A stretch of 5,671 nucleotides of DNA from CAZYJD01 sp964647785 (GTDB lineage Bacteria; Bacteroidota; Bacteroidia; NS11-12g; UBA9320): NCBI GenBank assembly GCA_964647785.1, contig CAZYJD010000112.1:1-5671 (forward strand), read 5' to 3'. A model generated the notes under the pieces. That model worked only from the letters and a program-made list of their open reading frames with translations, did not search any database and was not told the origin of the DNA. A program made the translations under genes and the position numbers. Positions 5,498 to 5,671 of this stretch are shown here, in pieces (the first letter of the stretch is position 1; every line of letters begins with the position of its first letter).

Positions 5498-5671
5498 TTA
5501 TTCAGATGCCGGCTTTCTCAATATGGCAACAACTTCTACTGCAAAACCGGCCACCACCAAGATAGGGGCAAGGGTTATTTTTCTGAAACTGTAGATGTCT
5601 TCTTTTCCTCCGTACATCAAAATAAATCCGAGAATGATCAATGCCATTCCAATGATCATCAAGAGGTAATT
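5498..5671 (-). CDS. DUF3098 membrane protein (5' end outside window)
   Basis: The visible part is the last 57 residues, open to the right edge and ending at TAA (5498-5500). It starts NYLLMIIGMALIILGF, then MYGGKEDIYSF, then RKITLAPILVVAGFAVEVVA and a short tail RKPASE. Two hydrophobic helices joined by a short loop, with the RRITLAPILV-like start of the second, are characteristic of DUF3098, a small Bacteroidota membrane protein family of unknown function. In this phylum it commonly sits between ftsX and uppP, and here uppP indeed follows after one base. A link to cell division or envelope synthesis is suggested by context only. Little of the protein should be missing, since family members are about 80-100 residues. 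Confidence 0.9.
   Translation of the reverse strand, partial: NYLLMIIGMALIILGFILMYGGKEDIYSFRKITLAPILVVAGFAVEVVAILRKPASE

Noticed and set aside
1..5671. Search for insertion sequences, CRISPR, attachment sites or defence genes
   Set aside because: No long repeats, transposase-like proteins or spaced direct-repeat arrays are visible; the tRNA 3' end is not duplicated elsewhere in the window.

Overview
This window is ordinary core genome of a Bacteroidota bacterium, probably a pigmented, aerobic member of the Flavobacteriales or a related order; the exact order is a guess. The indicators are the DUF3098-uppP gene pair, a cruF-like gene next to a FAD carotenoid desaturase, lack of Shine-Dalgarno sequences before most starts, and promoter boxes resembling the Bacteroidota TAnnTTTG -7 element. 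I found no mobile element, CRISPR array, phage gene or defence system, and no previously undescribed system.

Layout. Bases 1-1421 (+) hold the 3' part of a sodium/sugar symporter gene of the SGLT (SLC5) type, cut at the left edge. A spacer of about 165 bases without a convincing gene follows. A tRNA-Pro(CGG) with encoded CCA lies at 1588-1664 (-). Two overlapping minus-strand carotenoid genes come next: a CruF-type membrane protein (1701-2336) and, upstream of it in transcription, a CrtI/CrtD-type FAD desaturase that starts at GTG (2329-3795). A 181-bp divergent intergenic region (3796-3976) carries two perfect inverted repeats and candidate promoters. The plus-strand apaG gene (3977-4363) faces a tightly packed minus-strand block: the end of a DUF3098 gene (5498 to beyond the right edge), uppP (4696-5496), and a small secreted MORN-like protein (4370-4699). 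That last gene starts at a GTG overlapping the uppP stop codon.

How the genes work together. The cruF/desaturase pair looks like an operon for late carotenoid steps: hydration of an acyclic psi end group and desaturation next to it, as in saproxanthin- or myxol-type pigments. The phytoene synthase, cyclase and other pathway genes are not in view. DUF3098-uppP is part of a cell-envelope block that in many Bacteroidota reads ftsX-DUF3098-uppP-truB; here the gene after uppP is a small secreted protein rather than truB. The most useful points to follow up are the candidate operator upstream of the carotenoid operon, the GTGA-coupled small gene after uppP, and the compact terminator/promoter junction between cruF and the tRNA gene.
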